In this document: in pieces, positions 1 through 10,134 of the stretch | Position numbering within the stretch: position 1 is the stretch's first letter | How the letters are laid out: each line of letters starts with the position of its first letter | Source of the DNA: Leptospira ryugenii | GTDB taxonomy: Bacteria; Spirochaetota; Leptospiria; Leptospirales; Leptospiraceae | DNA length: 64,000 nucleotides | Reading direction: 5' to 3' | Assembly (NCBI RefSeq): GCF_003114855.1 | Contig: NZ_BFBB01000003.1 | Span: 375,077 to 439,076, forward strand | Program-made: the position numbers and the translations under genes | The notes under the pieces: generated by a model | The model's input: only the letters and a program-made list of their open reading frames with translations | Databases searched by the model: none | Told to the model about the DNA's origin: nothing

Positions 1-2
1 GA

Positions 3-1802
3 GAGGCTAGTTTTGGTTTCCCCAACATCAAAGCAGAAATGGCTTATTTCCGTAGTTATAAAACGATGGATGATGTGGTTGAGTTTGTCCTCTTCGACGA
101 TAGCCATGTGGCAAAGTTAGGTGGAGTTACAATCGAGCAGTTGCCGAGCAATGAATTTCTCGTTACAGATGGTCAGACCAAAACAAAAATCCCAGGGGAA
201 GTCGACTACCATGTAAAGTTCGATATCGGGAAGAGAATGGAAGAACCATTCCAACCACCTCTTATCGGCATCACCTGCCTTGGGCCTTCCCATGGCTTTG
301 ACCCAAATGATAACACCAGTGGTTTTATCATTTGGCTGAATGGCCAAGGGATTATGGTCGACCCTCCAGTGAATTCAACGGAGTGGTTACGTGATTCCAA
401 TGTAAATCCCAAGCTCATCAATTCGATCATCTTAACCCACTGCCATGCCGACCACGATGCCGGCACCTTCCAAAAAATTTTGGAGGAATCCAAAATTACC
501 ATTTATGCAACTGCTACTGTGATGGAGTCGTTTTTACGCAAGTATTGCAGTTTAACTAAAATTCCAAGGAAGGAAATCACAGATCTATTTGATTTCATAC
601 CTGTTGTCATAGGTAGGGCAACCATCATCAATGGTGGTGAATTTTACTTTCACTATGCAATCCATTCCATCCCTTCCGTAGGATTTGAATTTTTCTTCCA
701 GGATACATCCTTTTATTATACCTCAGACCATTTGAATGACCCAGAAGCCTTTGAGGCCATGTACAAAAAGGGAGTCCTCCCTGAATCACGTTATCAATTT
801 TTGAAGGACTTTCCTTGGGATAGAAAGATCATCTACCATGAAGCGGGTGTTCCCCCACTCCATACAAAGATAAGTTATTTAGCATCCCTTCCAGAAGAAG
901 TTCAAAAGAGAATTACTGTATACCATATCGCGTCCAAGGATATGCCCCAAGGGACGCACCTAACGCTTGCAAAATTTGGAATTGAGAATACTCTCTATCC
1001 AGAGGTCACTCCTCCCAAACACCAGGAAGCCTATCAACTTTTAGAAATACTTTCTCAGATTGATATCTTCTCTGGCTTTCCGATTGAAAAGGCGAAAGAG
1101 TTTTTGCAAATTGCAAAAGAAGAACGATTTGCGCGCGGAGAACAAATCATCAAAAAAGGAACCAAAGGAGATCGATTCTTCATCATCGCCTCTGGAAACG
1201 TTCGCTTTGAAGGTTTGAGCCAGGACCATGCGGCTGTTAAACGATATGGTACCTATGAGTACTTTGGCGAGGCCTCACTGATCCTGGATACTGTACGCCA
1301 GGCTGATGTTTATGCTGAAACAGATGTACTTGCCATTACGATTGAAAAGACGCGTTTCTTTCAGTTCATCCGAGGTTCCAAACTCCACGAAAACTTAGTT
1401 AAGCTCAATTCGATCCGAGAGACCAATACCTGGAAAACACTCACGGAGTCTCAGACCTTCCGTGGACTAACAAGTTACCAAGTCACCCAACTAGAGCTTA
1501 TCTTAAAATTTGAAACCGTAAAGGCAGAAGACATCCTCATCGAGGAAGGTAAGTCCTTTGATAAAGCCTTCATTGTCAAAACTGGTACTGTGGTTGTGAT
1601 GCAAAAGCATAGGACGATCCGAGAATTGGGACCTGGTGATTTTGCAGGCGAGATCTACCCTCTCACTAAAAAATTGCCCTCTACGTATACCTTTGTTGCT
1701 TGGCCAGGAACCGAGTTATATGTTCTCAGCCAAGAGGATGCTATCCAATACATCAAAAAAAATCCGGGCGTTTATATGAAACTGAACACCGTTTATAATT
1801 GA
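3..1802 (+). CDS. MBL-fold hydrolase fused to two cyclic-nucleotide-binding domains (5' end probably outside window)
   Basis: Counting from the ATG at 39, the N-terminal half (about residues 75-330) is a metallo-beta-lactamase fold with the zinc motif HCHADH at 134-139 and later metal-ligand candidates such as D230 and H231. Two cNMP-binding-like domains follow, about 341-450 and 465-580. The first keeps an FGE...R phosphate-binding cassette (YFGEASLILDTVRQA); in the second the matching Arg is missing, so it may not bind nucleotide. Such fusions could be cyclic-nucleotide phosphodiesterases or ligand-gated hydrolases; the substrate cannot be read from sequence. The frame is open to the left window edge, reads plausibly as protein upstream of ATG 39 and that ATG has no Shine-Dalgarno, so the true start probably lies further left. 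A short gap separates it from the next gene. Confidence 0.85.
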   Translation, partial: EASFGFPNIKAEMAYFRSYKTMDDVVEFVLFDDSHVAKLGGVTIEQLPSNEFLVTDGQTKTKIPGEVDYHVKFDIGKRMEEPFQPPLIGITCLGPSHGFDPNDNTSGFIIWLNGQGIMVDPPVNSTEWLRDSNVNPKLINSIILTHCHADHDAGTFQKILEESKITIYATATVMESFLRKYCSLTKIPRKEITDLFDFIPVVIGRATIINGGEFYFHYAIHSIPSVGFEFFFQDTSFYYTSDHLNDPEAFEAMYKKGVLPESRYQFLKDFPWDRKIIYHEAGVPPLHTKISYLASLPEEVQKRITVYHIASKDMPQGTHLTLAKFGIENTLYPEVTPPKHQEAYQLLEILSQIDIFSGFPIEKAKEFLQIAKEERFARGEQIIKKGTKGDRFFIIASGNVRFEGLSQDHAAVKRYGTYEYFGEASLILDTVRQADVYAETDVLAITIEKTRFFQFIRGSKLHENLVKLNSIRETNTWKTLTESQTFRGLTSYQVTQLELILKFETVKAEDILIEEGKSFDKAFIVKTGTVVVMQKHRTIRELGPGDFAGEIYPLTKKLPSTYTFVAWPGTELYVLSQEDAIQYIKKNPGVYMKLNTVYN

Positions 1803-1849
1803 CCGAATTTTAAATTATTAGAAAATTCCCTTACACAAGGAGTTCTAGA

Positions 1850-2980
1850 ATGGATCGAATCCTGCCTTTCACAGATGAGCACCATCAATTTCGCGAAATG
1901 GCGCGCAAATTTTTTGAAACCGAAGTTAAACCATTTCATGAAGAATGGGAAAAGAATCATATCGTACCAAAATCTGTTTGGAGAAAAGCGGGCGAGTATG
2001 GCCTACTCTGCCCCGATGTTCCAGAAGAATACGGCGGAGCAGGCGGAGACTTCTTATACAATGTGATCGTTGTCGAAGAGTCGTCTCGCGTGGGGAACAG
2101 TGGTCTCTTTATGTCCTTACATAGTGACATCATCGCACCTTACATCACTTCCTTTGGTACTGACGAACAAAAGAAGAAATGGCTACCTCGTGCGATCTCG
2201 GGTGAAACCATCCTCGCGATTGCAATGACGGAACCAGGAGCAGGTTCTGACCTCAAATCCATCCGCACCAATGCAGTCGATAAAGGCGATCATTTCATCG
2301 TCAATGGGCAAAAGACCTTTATCTCCAATGGCCAACTGGCAGACCTCATCATCACCGCTGTAAAACATGACAATGGAACCATCTCTTTACTCCTAATCGA
2401 AGAAGGTATGAAAGGTTTCGAACGCGGCAGAAATTTAGACAAGATCGGCTTAAAAGCCCAAGATACTTCTGAATTGTATTTTAACGATGTAAAAGTACCA
2501 AAAGAAAACTTACTCGGAAAGCAGGGCCAAGGCTTCCGTTACCTCATGCAGAAACTTGCCCAAGAACGTTTGATTTTGGGAGTTGCTGCCGTGGAAGCAA
2601 CACGTTTGGTTCACAACTTAACACTCCAATACGTGAAAGAAAGAAGAGCCTTTGGTCAAAAAATCGGATCATTCCAAAACACAAAATTCAAAATGGCAGA
2701 GATGGCCACAGAGCTGGAGATGGCTCAGGTCTTTACCGATAAGGTCCTCATCGAACACATGAAAGGTGTCAATACAACAAGCGAGGCCGCAATGGTGAAG
2801 TGGTATACAACTGAGATGCAAAAACGCCACACAGATGAGTGTTTACAATTCTTTGGTGGATACGGCTATATGATGGAGTACCCTATTGCACGAGCCTATA
2901 TTGATGCAAGGATACAGACCATTTATGCAGGTACGACAGAGATCATGAAGGAGATTATTGGCCGAAGCCTAGGTTTGTAG
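1850..2980 (+). CDS. Acyl-CoA dehydrogenase
   Basis: FAD-dependent alpha,beta-desaturation of acyl-CoA in beta-oxidation or branched-chain amino-acid breakdown, electrons passing to ETF. The 376-residue length is typical. Visible family signatures are AMTEPGAGSD near 125-134, ERRAFGQKIGSFQ near 262 and the C-terminal IYAGTTEIMKEIIGR. The short- and medium-chain enzymes have their catalytic Glu in the C-terminal motif (YEGT), but here it is YAGT. A Glu in the LAQERL segment (about residue 239) is a candidate base, as in the long-chain/isovaleryl-type members. ATG 1850 has AAGGAG about seven bases upstream. Chain-length specificity is not decidable from sequence. Confidence 0.93.
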   Translation: MDRILPFTDEHHQFREMARKFFETEVKPFHEEWEKNHIVPKSVWRKAGEYGLLCPDVPEEYGGAGGDFLYNVIVVEESSRVGNSGLFMSLHSDIIAPYITSFGTDEQKKKWLPRAISGETILAIAMTEPGAGSDLKSIRTNAVDKGDHFIVNGQKTFISNGQLADLIITAVKHDNGTISLLLIEEGMKGFERGRNLDKIGLKAQDTSELYFNDVKVPKENLLGKQGQGFRYLMQKLAQERLILGVAAVEATRLVHNLTLQYVKERRAFGQKIGSFQNTKFKMAEMATELEMAQVFTDKVLIEHMKGVNTTSEAAMVKWYTTEMQKRHTDECLQFFGGYGYMMEYPIARAYIDARIQTIYAGTTEIMKEIIGRSLGL

Positions 2981-2990
2981 TCAAAACTTT

Positions 2991-3026
2991 GGGGCGTTTG
3001 GATTTTTTTCACTCGCCCTTTTCCTC
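2991..3026 (+). terminator. Possible weak terminator after acyl-CoA dehydrogenase
   Basis: GGGCG (2992-2996) can pair with CGCCC (3014-3018) across a 17-base loop and is followed by a T-rich run. The stem is short, so this is only a candidate. Confidence 0.3.
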
Positions 3027-3073
3027 TTTTCTTCCATCCTTTGCACATAAAGCTAAAGGATAAATCCCTCCTC

Positions 3074-4225
3074 ATGAAATCTCACAAAATCATTAGCCTT
3101 TTCCTCTTCATTTTGTTTAACCATTGCCATATCGATAAAAACGTAGAGATCAATAATAAAGCCAACCAAAGTGTAAGTTGTTTAAAAAACAAATACTACA
3201 TTGAGAATATTTGCGAGGATGAAGAACGCTATATAGACCTCGCTGCCAATACAAAACAATTTCCAAAACTCTCCGATATGACACGAGAGAATCTCAAAAC
3301 CATTATGGAAACTTCTGGAGATATTGATTTGGCGGCTTCTGTTTTTTACCATAGAGCTATCACAGATCCTTTATCAAAAGGTTTTCTCGATTATGTTTTA
3401 CGAAAAGAAAATGAATACATCAAAAAATACCCTGTGTATGACTCAGAGAAAATCCTCTTTGCCTTCGTACCTGGTATGTTCTATAAAGATAACCCCAATT
3501 TAGGTACAGACGGAAAAAGGATTCGAGAAATCGCTGCGATGTTGGGATTGAGTGAAACAGTAGTGCCTATAGACCAAACAGGTCCGATTGAAGAAAATGG
3601 AAAGTTTATCTGTGATTACATCAAGGCCTTATCGGAGAAAAAAGAGTATGAGGGAGTGATACTGGCATCACTCAGTAAAGGCAGTAGCGATGTAAAAATG
3701 TCGCTGAAACTCTGCGGAAAAGAGCCTTTCTATAAGTTAGTGAAAGCCTGGTACAATGTAGGTGGGCTCAATAAAGGCACATACGCGATCAATGCCGTCC
3801 TCAATACATGGCGGTATCGAATGGAAGGTCAGTTCTACTTTTGGACTAGAAATTATAATTGGAAAGGTTTTACCGACATGCAAGGAGGAGAAAATTCTCC
3901 TGTCGCATTTGAACTAGATAAACCTTCCCATATTTTACTCGTGAATATTATGGGAGTGCCATTGACCCGGCATGTAACTGAAAGGGCAAAACCATTTTTT
4001 GATGAAGTCAGCCAATATGGTCCAAGCGATGGATTGACCCTCTTGGCTGATAGTTACATTCCAGGGAATGTGACCTACCCAATGTTCCGCCAAGACCATT
4101 ACTTTTCTTGGCCTCTCTACACGCAAAGGATACAAGCAATCTTTTCCTATATGATAGAAAGGCAATTCTGTAAGAAGGCAGGAAGTTGTAAAAAATTCCT
4201 GCCTGTCCCTCAAAAAAAGAATTAA
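3074..4225 (+). CDS. Putative lipoprotein with alpha/beta-hydrolase-like features
   Basis: Not recognised as a named family. From ATG 3074 the protein has a signal peptide MKSHKIISLFLFILFNHC with Cys18 as a relaxed spirochaetal lipobox candidate. A TTG start at 3041 is possible but would bury this signal. The middle part reads like an alpha/beta hydrolase: a strand ILFAFVPGMFY, then VILASLSKGSS, where S-x-G sits like a nucleophile elbow, and a late His-containing segment (MFRQDHYFSW). These are fold impressions, not proven catalytic residues. The gene lies between the acyl-CoA dehydrogenase and the convergent thiC, with only 15 bases to thiC. Confidence 0.7.
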   Translation: MKSHKIISLFLFILFNHCHIDKNVEINNKANQSVSCLKNKYYIENICEDEERYIDLAANTKQFPKLSDMTRENLKTIMETSGDIDLAASVFYHRAITDPLSKGFLDYVLRKENEYIKKYPVYDSEKILFAFVPGMFYKDNPNLGTDGKRIREIAAMLGLSETVVPIDQTGPIEENGKFICDYIKALSEKKEYEGVILASLSKGSSDVKMSLKLCGKEPFYKLVKAWYNVGGLNKGTYAINAVLNTWRYRMEGQFYFWTRNYNWKGFTDMQGGENSPVAFELDKPSHILLVNIMGVPLTRHVTERAKPFFDEVSQYGPSDGLTLLADSYIPGNVTYPMFRQDHYFSWPLYTQRIQAIFSYMIERQFCKKAGSCKKFLPVPQKKN

Positions 4226-4240
4226 ACTCTCGCTTTATAT

Positions 4241-5770
<1,530 letters not shown>

Positions 5771-5785
5771 TTATAAATTTCAGCT

Positions 5786-5868
5786 TCCTCCGTTTCCCTT
5801 CGCAAGCATTACCTTGTGCAGGTTCATAGGGACTCTCTCAGCCTGAAATCCAGGCACCCCCAACGGTT
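5786..5868 (-). ncRNA. TPP (THI-box) riboswitch upstream of thiC
   Basis: Read on the minus strand, this leader has the conserved THI-box blocks in order: GGGGGTGCC, CTGAGAGAG, TATGAACCTG, GGTAATGCTTGCGAAGGGAAA. A P1 helix can form from CCGTT (5862-5866) and AACGG (5790-5794). It lies about 50 bases before the thiC start, as expected for feedback control of ThiC by thiamine pyrophosphate. A small hairpin (AGCTG/CAGCT) and the thiC ribosome-binding site lie between aptamer and start codon. The expression platform itself is not resolved. Confidence 0.95.
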
Positions 5869-5904
5869 TTTAAATTATGTCAGATACATAAAAGAGGACA
5901 AGGA

Positions 5905-6276
5905 TTATTTCAAGGCTCTGTTTTTTCTTATCAAACGATTGATGTACAGCAAAAGATCCTGTTTCCCTTTTGGACCCATGTCTGTGAACTGCACTCCATA
6001 CAATCCTTGGGTCTCTGATTTTTTTCCGATTTGTTTGATGACTCCTCTCGCCCGGAAGTCGGCCAAATCACCCGGTAAGGCAACCAAGATTTCCACTTTT
6101 TCATGCATATCCCATTCATCAAAATGGTGCGGAGCGACAATACCAATCCCACCCATACTGATATCGTTCGCATGGAGTACATCAATCAGACTCGTTCCCA
6201 TAAGATGCACTTCAACAGGCTCCTCTGGCAATGGTTTGACGCGGACGTGTTTTCTCTTTTCCGTTTGGTTGGACAT
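5905..6276 (-). CDS. PilZ-domain protein, probable c-di-GMP receptor
   Basis: A 123-residue single-domain protein carrying both halves of the PilZ c-di-GMP signature: RKHVR (RxxxR) near the N terminus and NDISMGG (D/NxSxxG) about 25 residues later. PilZ proteins typically sense c-di-GMP and act on motility, exopolysaccharide or virulence; the target here is unknown. The frame extends upstream to 6423, but the extra 49 residues look non-coding and overlap the divergent gene, so ATG 6276 is preferred. It is divergent from the outer-membrane protein at 6347, sharing a 70-base promoter region. Confidence 0.85.
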   Translation of the reverse strand: MSNQTEKRKHVRVKPLPEEPVEVHLMGTSLIDVLHANDISMGGIGIVAPHHFDEWDMHEKVEILVALPGDLADFRARGVIKQIGKKSETQGLYGVQFTDMGPKGKQDLLLYINRLIRKNRALK

Positions 6277-6346
6277 TGCCCAATTCTTTTTCCAAAAAAA
6301 CCCTTGTAAACCAAAGAAAACCTTGGTAGTCTGAGATTGGCTTTTT

Positions 6347-7531
6347 ATGGAAGAGATGAAGGTTCTGAAAAAACAAAAGACGATAGTTTTTCCGGTATTC
6401 TTTGTTTCCATCCTCTCCTTCATTCATCCCAGCCTTCTACAAGCAGAAGTCACTTGCACAGGCGCGGCTTGTACCGTACTTCCTGCAAGCATACGCACAC
6501 AGTTAAACTCTGTGGACCAGGCATTCCAGACCCAATACACAGACAAAGTATTAGAATCCATGGCGGAATCGGCTATCCTTACCAACATCAACTCCTCTTT
6601 GATGGGACCAGGCCTCGTAAATCGATTTCAAATCGGAGCTGGGATGGGTCTTGCTGGACAGAGAAAGGAAGACATTACTGTCCAATACCAATCTTTAACT
6701 TTTGATAAATTACCCAATGTAGGTGCTTCGATTTCGCCAAACTTGATGTTTGCTGTCAATTTAGGTTGGTTAACGGGAGGGGGTCCCTCAGATACTGAGG
6801 CTGACCTAAAGACATTTTTACATCGATTCAATCTTTATGTCCATGGTTTTCAGTTCAATTTTTCCAATGGCGATGTACAAAAAGCCATCGAGGCACAGAA
6901 TAAAAATTTGGACTTGGGCGGAGATATCACAAACGCAGGTTTCATGTTACGATTTCACCTTTACGAGAGTTATTCGGATGGCTGGGGACTGTTTGAATTT
7001 TCTGGTATCTCCATCGGAATGGGTATGCACTACCAAAGGCAAAGGATCAATCTATCCTACGACGATAACAAAGTTCAGGCCATAACCTTAGGTCCTGCCA
7101 TTGGTACCTGGGGCGGAGCAACAAAGTTCGACTACAATAGTACTCTGACAAGTGTCCCCTTAGATGTCCGCACAGGATTTCGGATGTTTTACATATTGAA
7201 CTTCTTTGTAGGTGGAGGGACAAGTTTGAACTTTGGTTCCACAAACCTTTCCTTACAAAGAGAAGGACCTCTGGTCCTTGCGATTGATTCCTCGTCTTTA
7301 ACCTCTAGCCTTTCGGCAGAATTGGCGGCTTTGGTTCCTAGCTCTCAACTCAGCCAAACCCGGACAGGCACACTTGCTTTGGACTTGAGCGGCTCTGCCA
7401 CTGCCCCCAATACTACCAATTATGTTTTGGCGGGACTTGAGCTGAATGTTTTCCTCACCAAATTGACAGTGGAAGCCATGGCCTCCCAAAGGGTCCAATC
7501 GGTGATGGTGGGTGCCAAGGTCGCTTTCTAA
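6347..7531 (+). CDS. Putative outer-membrane beta-barrel protein
   Basis: The N terminus is a signal peptide (KKQKTIVFPVFFVSILS...) with a likely signal-peptidase I site after LLQA. The mature protein has many alternating hydrophobic and polar stretches rich in Gly and aromatics, and ends in VMVGAKVAF. A terminal Phe is typical of BAM-inserted beta-barrels. The family is not identified, and Leptospira has many such conserved surface proteins. An in-frame ATG at 6356 is an alternative start, since neither has a clean ribosome-binding site. A Cys pair near the mature N terminus (TCTGAACT) could form a disulfide. It is divergent from the PilZ gene. Confidence 0.7.
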   Translation: MEEMKVLKKQKTIVFPVFFVSILSFIHPSLLQAEVTCTGAACTVLPASIRTQLNSVDQAFQTQYTDKVLESMAESAILTNINSSLMGPGLVNRFQIGAGMGLAGQRKEDITVQYQSLTFDKLPNVGASISPNLMFAVNLGWLTGGGPSDTEADLKTFLHRFNLYVHGFQFNFSNGDVQKAIEAQNKNLDLGGDITNAGFMLRFHLYESYSDGWGLFEFSGISIGMGMHYQRQRINLSYDDNKVQAITLGPAIGTWGGATKFDYNSTLTSVPLDVRTGFRMFYILNFFVGGGTSLNFGSTNLSLQREGPLVLAIDSSSLTSSLSAELAALVPSSQLSQTRTGTLALDLSGSATAPNTTNYVLAGLELNVFLTKLTVEAMASQRVQSVMVGAKVAF

Positions 7532-7675
7532 AAAAAAGTGAATTCTTCCTGTCCAAATCAGCCAACTGGTACCGTTTTTGCAATCTTTGTACAGAACGGA
7601 AGCACTTAGCTTATTTTTGCAAATCTTCTCAGTTGATTGCATTTAAAATAAGCAATGTGTTGCAAGGACGAGCAG

Positions 7676-8302
7676 ATGACCGCACAAACGAGTACTGAAA
7701 TCAAAAAACCAATCCTCCATGTATCCTGTGTACCGAGAAAGGACACCACCCTTCTCAAGATTTCCTTTTCCCAAGATGAAGTGGGCATCCTCTACCGTGT
7801 GACATCTGTTCTCTACAACCATGGTTGGGATATATTGGAGGCGGTGGCGGAAACCAGCAACGACGGCCACGTACAGGATCTCTTTGTGATCCGAAGTTGG
7901 ACAGGCGGGGAAATGACAGAATCCTTACTTTCCCAAATCCGAAAGGATTTGTATTCACTCTTCTACGAATCGCTTTCTGTTGAGGCGTATTTACACTCCT
8001 ACTCCAAAGATTTTATCCTATCAAGAAAGGTAGGTGATCCAGAAGCATCTTTGAAGCTCTATAATCCCATCTCCTCGGACTTTACTGTCATGGACTTACG
8101 GATGAAGGATACACCTGGAATTCTCTTCCAAATCACAGAAGCACTTTACCAACTCGGAATCGACATCATCAGCTTTACTGCAAATTCCCATGATGGGAAG
8201 ATCAGGGACAGCTTTCTACTCCGAACATCTGTTTCTGGTGACAAACTGGATGAAAAGACACTCTTCCCCTTACTACGCTCAAAACTAGAAACCTTTCTCT
8301 AG
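7676..8302 (+). CDS. Tandem ACT-domain protein (GlnD C-terminal-like)
   Basis: About 208 residues made almost entirely of two ACT domains. The first starts near LLKISFSQDEVGILYRV and the second near VMDLRMKDTPGILFQI; both carry the D/E-x-x-G-I/L-L ligand-loop pattern. They resemble the C-terminal ACT pair of the PII uridylyltransferase GlnD, but no nucleotidyltransferase or HD domain is present, so it is a free-standing sensor, probably of an amino acid. ATG 7676 has AAGGA with a normal spacer; the upstream in-frame ATG 7655 does not, so 7676 is chosen. The gene overlaps the convergent MFS gene by four bases. Confidence 0.8.
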   Translation: MTAQTSTEIKKPILHVSCVPRKDTTLLKISFSQDEVGILYRVTSVLYNHGWDILEAVAETSNDGHVQDLFVIRSWTGGEMTESLLSQIRKDLYSLFYESLSVEAYLHSYSKDFILSRKVGDPEASLKLYNPISSDFTVMDLRMKDTPGILFQITEALYQLGIDIISFTANSHDGKIRDSFLLRTSVSGDKLDEKTLFPLLRSKLETFL

Positions 8303-9582
8303 GCCTTTGTTTCTTTCTCCTTAGTTGATAGTAGGAGGATCCAAAAGAAGAGCAGAAGCACTAGGGAAACAGAATAGGTAAACTGGGGCCCCTTTTGGAA
8401 AAATAGAATCGAAAAGAGTATGGGTGACAGCCCTCGGGCCAGTGAACCAAAACTTCTAAACAGTCCCAAAGCTAAGCCTTGTTCTTCGGCCCGGCTTTGC
8501 AAAGATGCAAAGGAGGAAAGACCTGGGTTTACTAAAGCGGCTCCAAACGCCATAAAAAAAAGTGCCACAAAATAAAGTGCTACATTTGGCATCGAAACCA
8601 AAAGGCAAAGGCCGACAAAAACACTGACGATCCCATAGAATACTATTTTCTTTTCCTTTACTTTGCCTGAAATTTTTCTGAGTAAGCCCCCCTGTACAAA
8701 TATAATGATAATGCCTATAAATAAAAATGTAAAACCGATCTGTTTAGGAGGGAATCCAAACAATTCTGATAAGTGAAAGTTCAAGACAAACTCGAAACCA
8801 GAAAAACTGGTGAGAAATAATAAATTGAGTAAACAAATGCGGATCAAATGTTTAGATTCCAATCGACGCATAGCCAAAAATGGATGGATCATCTCTCCAT
8901 TTCTGTTTTTGGGTTGGGATTCTGGTAGGTAAACCTGGATAAAAAGATAGTTTAAGAGCGCAACGACAACAGCCAAAAGTGCTGAAGCAGGAAAAATCAC
9001 AAGATATCCGCTTTGGAAATATGAATCCAAAAATGTCCAAGTAGATGAAATTCCGCCTAACAAAGGTCCAGTGACAAAACCCAAGCCAATCCCTGCGCCA
9101 ATTAAACCCATGCCCGCTGCTCTCGATTTTTCGTCGGTATGATCTGCCATAGCAGCGGAGGCGACAGAGATATTTCCACCCATACAGCCAGTAATCACTC
9201 TCGAAAGTACGAATAGCCAAAACTGGGAAGAAAACAACCATAAGATATACCCAAAAACTGCACCAATAGTTGTAAGACTTAGAATTTTCTTTCTTCCATA
9301 TCGATCTGATAACTTCCCCCAAATGGGAGCAGATACAAATTGCAACAAGGAGTAGAGTGAGCCCAAGATGCCCCCAAATAAAACCAAGGTGAATTTTGGG
9401 TCTCCACCTTCACCTAACCATTGTGCCCATCGATGGATAAGCAAAAAAATCGGATCATTGCCTGAATATAAAAAATGGGTGATCGTTTTGGGGAATAAGG
9501 GAAATAAAAGAGAAAAACCCATCATATCCGAGAAAACGATCAAAAATAAAACGAGTTTTGTTTTTTTTGAATCTGCCTGCAT
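8299..9582 (-). CDS. MFS transporter, DHA1 (TetA-like) type
   Basis: A 427-residue membrane protein with about 12 hydrophobic segments and the MFS loop 2-3 motif A as GKLSDRYGRKK. The second half contains RSFGSLARGLSP, typical of DHA1 drug:H+ antiporters. Substrate unknown; efflux of a small hydrophobic or cationic compound is the usual role. There is no recognisable Shine-Dalgarno before ATG 9582. Instead the bases before it are the U-tract of a terminator belonging to the upstream gene on the same strand. Last codons overlap the convergent ACT gene. Confidence 0.88.
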   Translation of the reverse strand: MQADSKKTKLVLFLIVFSDMMGFSLLFPLFPKTITHFLYSGNDPIFLLIHRWAQWLGEGGDPKFTLVLFGGILGSLYSLLQFVSAPIWGKLSDRYGRKKILSLTTIGAVFGYILWLFSSQFWLFVLSRVITGCMGGNISVASAAMADHTDEKSRAAGMGLIGAGIGLGFVTGPLLGGISSTWTFLDSYFQSGYLVIFPASALLAVVVALLNYLFIQVYLPESQPKNRNGEMIHPFLAMRRLESKHLIRICLLNLLFLTSFSGFEFVLNFHLSELFGFPPKQIGFTFLFIGIIIIFVQGGLLRKISGKVKEKKIVFYGIVSVFVGLCLLVSMPNVALYFVALFFMAFGAALVNPGLSSFASLQSRAEEQGLALGLFRSFGSLARGLSPILFSILFFQKGPQFTYSVSLVLLLFFWILLLSTKEKETKA

Positions 9583-9617
9583 AAAAAAATAAAAAAGTCA
9601 CAGAGATCCTGTGACTT
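9583..9617 (-). terminator. Intrinsic terminator of the phasin-like gene
   Basis: A perfect 9-bp stem AAGTCACAG/CTGTGACTT (9595-9617) with a 5-base loop, followed on the minus strand by a T-rich run (9583-9594). It lies 33 bases after the stop of the phasin-like gene and ends directly at the start codon of the MFS gene. Confidence 0.88.
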
Positions 9618-9649
9618 CCAAAAAAATTTATTGAATGAGAAGGTTAATC

Positions 9650-10015
9650 TTATTTGTTTTTAACTTTTTCAATCAAAACTTTAAGTTCATCTAATGCTTG
9701 TTTTGCTTTTTCCTTAACTTGTGGAGGAAGAGCGCTATCAATTTGCGCATAGATAGACTGATAATTTGCTTGGAGTTTTGCTACCACTTCTTCGTAGCTC
9801 GCATTGGTTTTCCCAATAGCATCTTGCGCATCAGTGATCGTTTTGCTTAAAAGGTCTCTGATTTTTTGTGATTCTGGTGATTTGTCTAGCTCACCTTTCG
9901 CTTTCAATTCGTTGTAAACTTTTTCCAGGTCTACCACTGCAGCTTTGAACTTTTCTTCTCCAGAACGGAAAAGAGCGATTCCAGCATTGACTACATCCAT
10001 TACCAATTTTTCCAT
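9650..10015 (-). CDS. Phasin-like small helical protein
   Basis: 121 residues, strongly charged and predicted to be nearly all helix and coiled coil (heptad-like VDLEKVYNELKAKGE, LDELKVLIEKVKNK). It resembles the short phasin-related proteins of Leptospira and PHA-producing bacteria. Phasins coat polyhydroxyalkanoate granules, but many relatives have no known granule role, so function is tentative. ATG 10015 has AAGGA seven bases upstream; a longer TTG start at 10063 has no support. Expressed as its own unit, with a strong terminator downstream. Confidence 0.65.
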   Translation of the reverse strand: MEKLVMDVVNAGIALFRSGEEKFKAAVVDLEKVYNELKAKGELDKSPESQKIRDLLSKTITDAQDAIGKTNASYEEVVAKLQANYQSIYAQIDSALPPQVKEKAKQALDELKVLIEKVKNK

Positions 10016-10134
10016 GCAACATTCCTTCTTGGAACCTATCGGCTCCTGTATTTGGTATCCCAAATATAAAGAAACGCAAGCGACCTGACAATTAAAAAAT
10101 CAGTAAATTGGAAAAACTGGGCGACATAAAGCAA

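Noticed and set aside
5816..6334. 172-residue open frame antisense to the PilZ gene
   Set aside because: The PilZ frame has clear RxxxR and NxSxxG motifs; the antisense frame has none and would also run over the TPP riboswitch.
6277..6423. N-terminal extension of the PilZ protein
   Set aside because: The 49 extra residues are Phe/Lys-rich, overlap the divergent gene's start and its promoter, and the PilZ domain starts properly from ATG 6276.
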